Assembly (NCBI GenBank): GCA_938022295.1
Contig: CALIDR010000190.1
Span: 1 to 8,122, forward strand
Direction: 5' to 3'
Length of the DNA: 8,122 nt
DNA from: an uncultured Burkholderiaceae bacterium
GTDB taxonomy: Bacteria > Pseudomonadota > Gammaproteobacteria > Burkholderiales > Burkholderiaceae_C
The notes under the pieces: model-generated
Told to the model about the DNA's origin: nothing
The model's database searches: none
What the model saw: only the letters and a program-made list of their open reading frames with translations
Translations under genes and position numbers: made by a program
In this document: piece by piece, positions 6,444 to 8,122 of the stretch
Numbering within the stretch: position 1 is the stretch's first letter
Layout: every line of letters starts with the position of its first letter

Positions 6444-6998
6444 ATGGTGGAGCGTGCGCACGATCCGCGGCGGCTCGACGTCGCGGCCTTCGCAGCCGAC
6501 GCCGGCGCGCTCGAAGGCGCGTGGCCGTTGGCGGGCTTCGGGCGGCTGTGCGGCGACGCCGCGGCGGCCGCCGACGGCGCCGTGACCTGGCACGTCCAGG
6601 GGCAGACGCGCCCGGTGCGCGGCGGCGAGCCGCAGCTGTGGCTGCGCGTGCAGGCCACGGCGCGGGTGCCGGCGGTGTGCCAGCGCTGCCTGCAGCCGAT
6701 GCTGGTCGACGTCGCGGTCGACCGCTGGCTGCGCTTCGTCGCCGACGAGGCCCAGGCCGCCGAGCTCGACGCCGACAGCGACGACGACGTGCTCGCGCTC
6801 GAACGCGCGCTCGACCTGCACTCGCTCGTCGAGGACGAATTGCTGCTGGCGCTGCCGATGGTGCCGCGCCACGGCCGGTGCGGGCAGCCGCTCGTGGCGC
6901 CGGCTGCCGGGACGCCACCGCGGTGGGGGGAGCCCGACGCGGCGGCGAACCCCTTTGCAGCGCTCGCCGGCTGGCCGCGCAAGCCGCCCGTGCAGTAA
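6444..6998 (+). CDS. yceD: YceD/DUF177 family protein
   Basis: This 184-residue protein belongs to the YceD/DUF177 family, found next to rpmF in many bacteria and linked to 23S rRNA accumulation or large-subunit assembly; its biochemical action is not settled. The diagnostic features are CQRCLQPM (79-86), a CxxC pair in the middle, and an acidic stretch with DADSDDD (109-115). LDLHSLVEDELLLALPMVP (123-141) follows, then H143 and C146, the usual third cysteine. The C-terminus (about 150-184) is Pro/Ala-rich and ends near the WPRK basic motif. The ATG at 6444 gives a normal N-terminus, with MVERAHDPRRLD matching the short family start. It lies upstream of rpmF and plsX, as in E. coli, but the two coding regions are separated by 215 bases holding a second promoter-like site. 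Confidence 0.9.
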   Translation: MVERAHDPRRLDVAAFAADAGALEGAWPLAGFGRLCGDAAAAADGAVTWHVQGQTRPVRGGEPQLWLRVQATARVPAVCQRCLQPMLVDVAVDRWLRFVADEAQAAELDADSDDDVLALERALDLHSLVEDELLLALPMVPRHGRCGQPLVAPAAGTPPRWGEPDAAANPFAALAGWPRKPPVQ

Positions 6999-7013
6999 GG
7001 CCCGGCGTTCGGC

Positions 7014-7019
7014 TATACT
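7014..7019 (+). promoter_or_regulatory. Probable -10 element of the rpmF-plsX promoter
   Basis: TATACT matches the sigma-70 -10 consensus at five of six positions and stands out in GC-rich sequence 15 bases after the yceD stop. The hexamer 17 bases upstream (TGCAGT, 6991-6996) is a poor -35 box and overlaps the yceD stop codon. Confidence 0.55.
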
Positions 7020-7202
7020 GGCGGGCTTTGTGGATTCGGCCGCGCACGGCACGCGCTTTGCAGCCCGCGGCAGCGGCTTGCGCGCAGCGCGGTGCAGCGG
7101 CCGTCCGGCGGTGCCGGCTGCCGCCCCGGCCTCGTGCCGCGGACGTGCAACGCCGGCAGGGGCACCGAAGGCCCGCGATCGGAGCGGCCGCATGGGTCGC
7201 GC

Positions 7203-7208
7203 AGGAGA
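7203..7208 (+). promoter_or_regulatory. Ribosome binding site of rpmF
   Basis: AGGAGA is the only strong Shine-Dalgarno sequence in the window, five bases before the rpmF ATG. It fixes that start and contrasts with the other genes here, in keeping with high L32 expression. Confidence 0.85.
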
Positions 7209-7213
7209 ACATC

Positions 7214-7396
7214 ATGGCTGTCCAGCAGAACAAGAAGTCGCCGTCCAAGCGTGGCATGCACCGCTCGCACAACGCCCTGGCCGTGCCGGGCATCGCGGTC
7301 GAGCCGACGACGGGCGAGACGCACCTGCGCCACCACATCAGCCCGAGCGGCTTCTACCGCGGCCGCAAGGTCCTCAAGACGCGCGCCGACGCCTGA
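7214..7396 (+). CDS. rpmF: 50S ribosomal protein L32
   Basis: The 60-residue product is a near-textbook bacterial L32. It starts MAVQQNKKSPSKRGMHRSH and contains LRHHISPSGFYRGRKVL near the C-terminus, closely matching E. coli L32 (57 residues). It has no cysteines, so it is the non-zinc form. L32 binds 23S rRNA in the large ribosomal subunit. It lies between yceD and plsX, the conserved order that ties ribosome synthesis to lipid synthesis in proteobacteria. The start is set by the AGGAGA ribosome binding site and the invariant MAVQQN N-terminus. Confidence 0.98.
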   Translation: MAVQQNKKSPSKRGMHRSHNALAVPGIAVEPTTGETHLRHHISPSGFYRGRKVLKTRADA

Positions 7397-7487
7397 TCGC
7401 GCGCGTGCGCCGCGGTCCGCGCCGAGCGCCCGCGGCCGTCGCCCTCCGCCGGGATCCGTCGCGCCCGCGTTTGCGCACGCACCGTCG

Positions 7488-8122
7488 ATGATCGCCCCGC
7501 TGCCGCCGCTGGCGAGCGTGCGCCTGGCCGTGGACTGCATGGGCGGCGACCATGGCCCGAGCGTCACGCTGCCGGCCTGCCGCCGCTTCCTCGACCGCCA
7601 CCCCGACGCCGAACTGCTGCTCGTGGGCACCGAGGCCGCGCTCGCGCCGGCGCGCGGGTGGCAGCGCTGCCGCGCCGTCGTCGCCTCCGAGGTGGTCACG
7701 ATGGACGACCCGGTCGAGGTGGCGCTGCGGCGCAAGCGCGATTCGTCGATGCGCGTGGCGATCGCGCAGCTGAAGGCCGACGCCGGCGGCCGCGCCGCCG
7801 CCGATGCCTGCGTCTCGGCCGGCAACACCGGCGCGCTGATGGCGGTGGCGCGCTACATGCTGAAGACGCTCGACGGTATCGACCGCCCGGCGATCGCCAC
7901 CGTGATGCCCAACCGCAACGACGGCTTCACGACAGTGCTCGACCTCGGCGCCAACGTCGACTGCACCGCCGAGCACCTGCTGCAGTTCGCGGTGCTCGGC
8001 AGCGCGCTCGTGACCGCGGTCGACGGCAAGGAAGACCCGAGCGTGGGGCTGCTGAACATCGGCGAAGAGGCGATCAAGGGCAGCGAGACGATCAAGCGCG
8101 CCGGCGAGCTGCTGCGCGCCGC
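7488..8122 (+). CDS. plsX: Phosphate acyltransferase PlsX, C-terminus outside window
   Basis: The first 211 residues of PlsX are present; the full enzyme is usually about 330-360 residues, so the 3' end is off the window. PlsX converts acyl-ACP and phosphate to acyl-phosphate, the donor used by PlsY in membrane phospholipid synthesis, and acts at the inner face of the membrane. Visible family motifs are LAVDCMGGDHGPSVTLPA near the N-terminus, then RRKRDSSMRVAI, the SAGNTGALMAVAR loop, and DLGANVDCTAEHL. LNIGEEAIKGSETIK lies close to the edge. The ATG at 7488 adds ten residues before the conserved core; a GTG at 7518 would give the shorter N-terminus common in relatives, and neither has a good Shine-Dalgarno sequence. 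It follows rpmF after 91 bases with no terminator seen, so co-transcription is likely. Confidence 0.97.
   Translation, partial: MIAPLPPLASVRLAVDCMGGDHGPSVTLPACRRFLDRHPDAELLLVGTEAALAPARGWQRCRAVVASEVVTMDDPVEVALRRKRDSSMRVAIAQLKADAGGRAAADACVSAGNTGALMAVARYMLKTLDGIDRPAIATVMPNRNDGFTTVLDLGANVDCTAEHLLQFAVLGSALVTAVDGKEDPSVGLLNIGEEAIKGSETIKRAGELLRA

Larger units (their letters stand above)
6999..7213 (+). promoter_or_regulatory. Long leader region of rpmF
   Basis: These 215 bases between yceD and rpmF hold no supported gene. A promoter-like TATACT sits near the left end, so an mRNA starting about 7026 would carry a leader of nearly 190 nt. The leader is very GC-rich and could fold strongly; one candidate stem pairs GGCGG (7107-7111) with CCGCC (7121-7125). 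I recognise no known riboswitch or ribosomal-protein leader. Confidence 0.45.

Noticed and set aside
7192..7216. ATG at 7192 as a short upstream frame before rpmF
   Set aside because: It has no ribosome binding site and runs into rpmF in another frame. The strong AGGAGA and conserved MAVQQN show the true start at 7214.

Overview
The window is a very GC-rich stretch of bacterial chromosome. Most codons end in G or C. The gene families and their order point to a betaproteobacterium, most likely Burkholderiales. The strongest sign is the maf(yceF) <- -> yceD-rpmF-plsX arrangement shared with other proteobacteria, plus a short RsmI-like methyltransferase attached to maf and a VanZ-family gene behind rhlE. 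No RNA gene, insertion sequence, phage gene or CRISPR array is visible.

Left part (1-2896, minus strand): three genes of a surface-polysaccharide cluster are read leftwards. First comes a GT2 glycosyltransferase with a DQDDIW motif. After 40 bases follows a second GT2 enzyme of rhamnosyltransferase type. This overlaps (ATGA) an O-antigen ligase/polymerase-like membrane protein that runs off the left edge. Together they would add sugars to a lipid-linked oligosaccharide and then ligate or polymerise it in the envelope. No substrate can be named from the sequence.

Middle (2897-5764): a 248-base divergent spacer separates the polysaccharide genes from rhlE, a DEAD-box RNA helicase with a long basic tail. 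A small VanZ-like membrane protein follows after 5 bases. Convergent to this pair is a minus-strand unit, maf followed by an RsmI-like SAM-dependent methyltransferase, joined by a GTGA overlap.

Right part (5765-8122): maf diverges from yceD (DUF177) across 59 bases. Then come rpmF (ribosomal protein L32), preceded by its own probable promoter and a leader of nearly 200 nt, and the first 211 codons of plsX (phospholipid synthesis). This block links ribosome assembly with membrane lipid synthesis, as in E. coli.

I see no clear new system. The most interesting signal is regulatory: rhlE, maf and yceD each have a -10-like hexamer exactly 6 bases before the start codon and no good Shine-Dalgarno sequence, which suggests leaderless mRNAs. 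Next in interest are the rpmF leader and the function of the small RsmI-like methyltransferase tied to maf.
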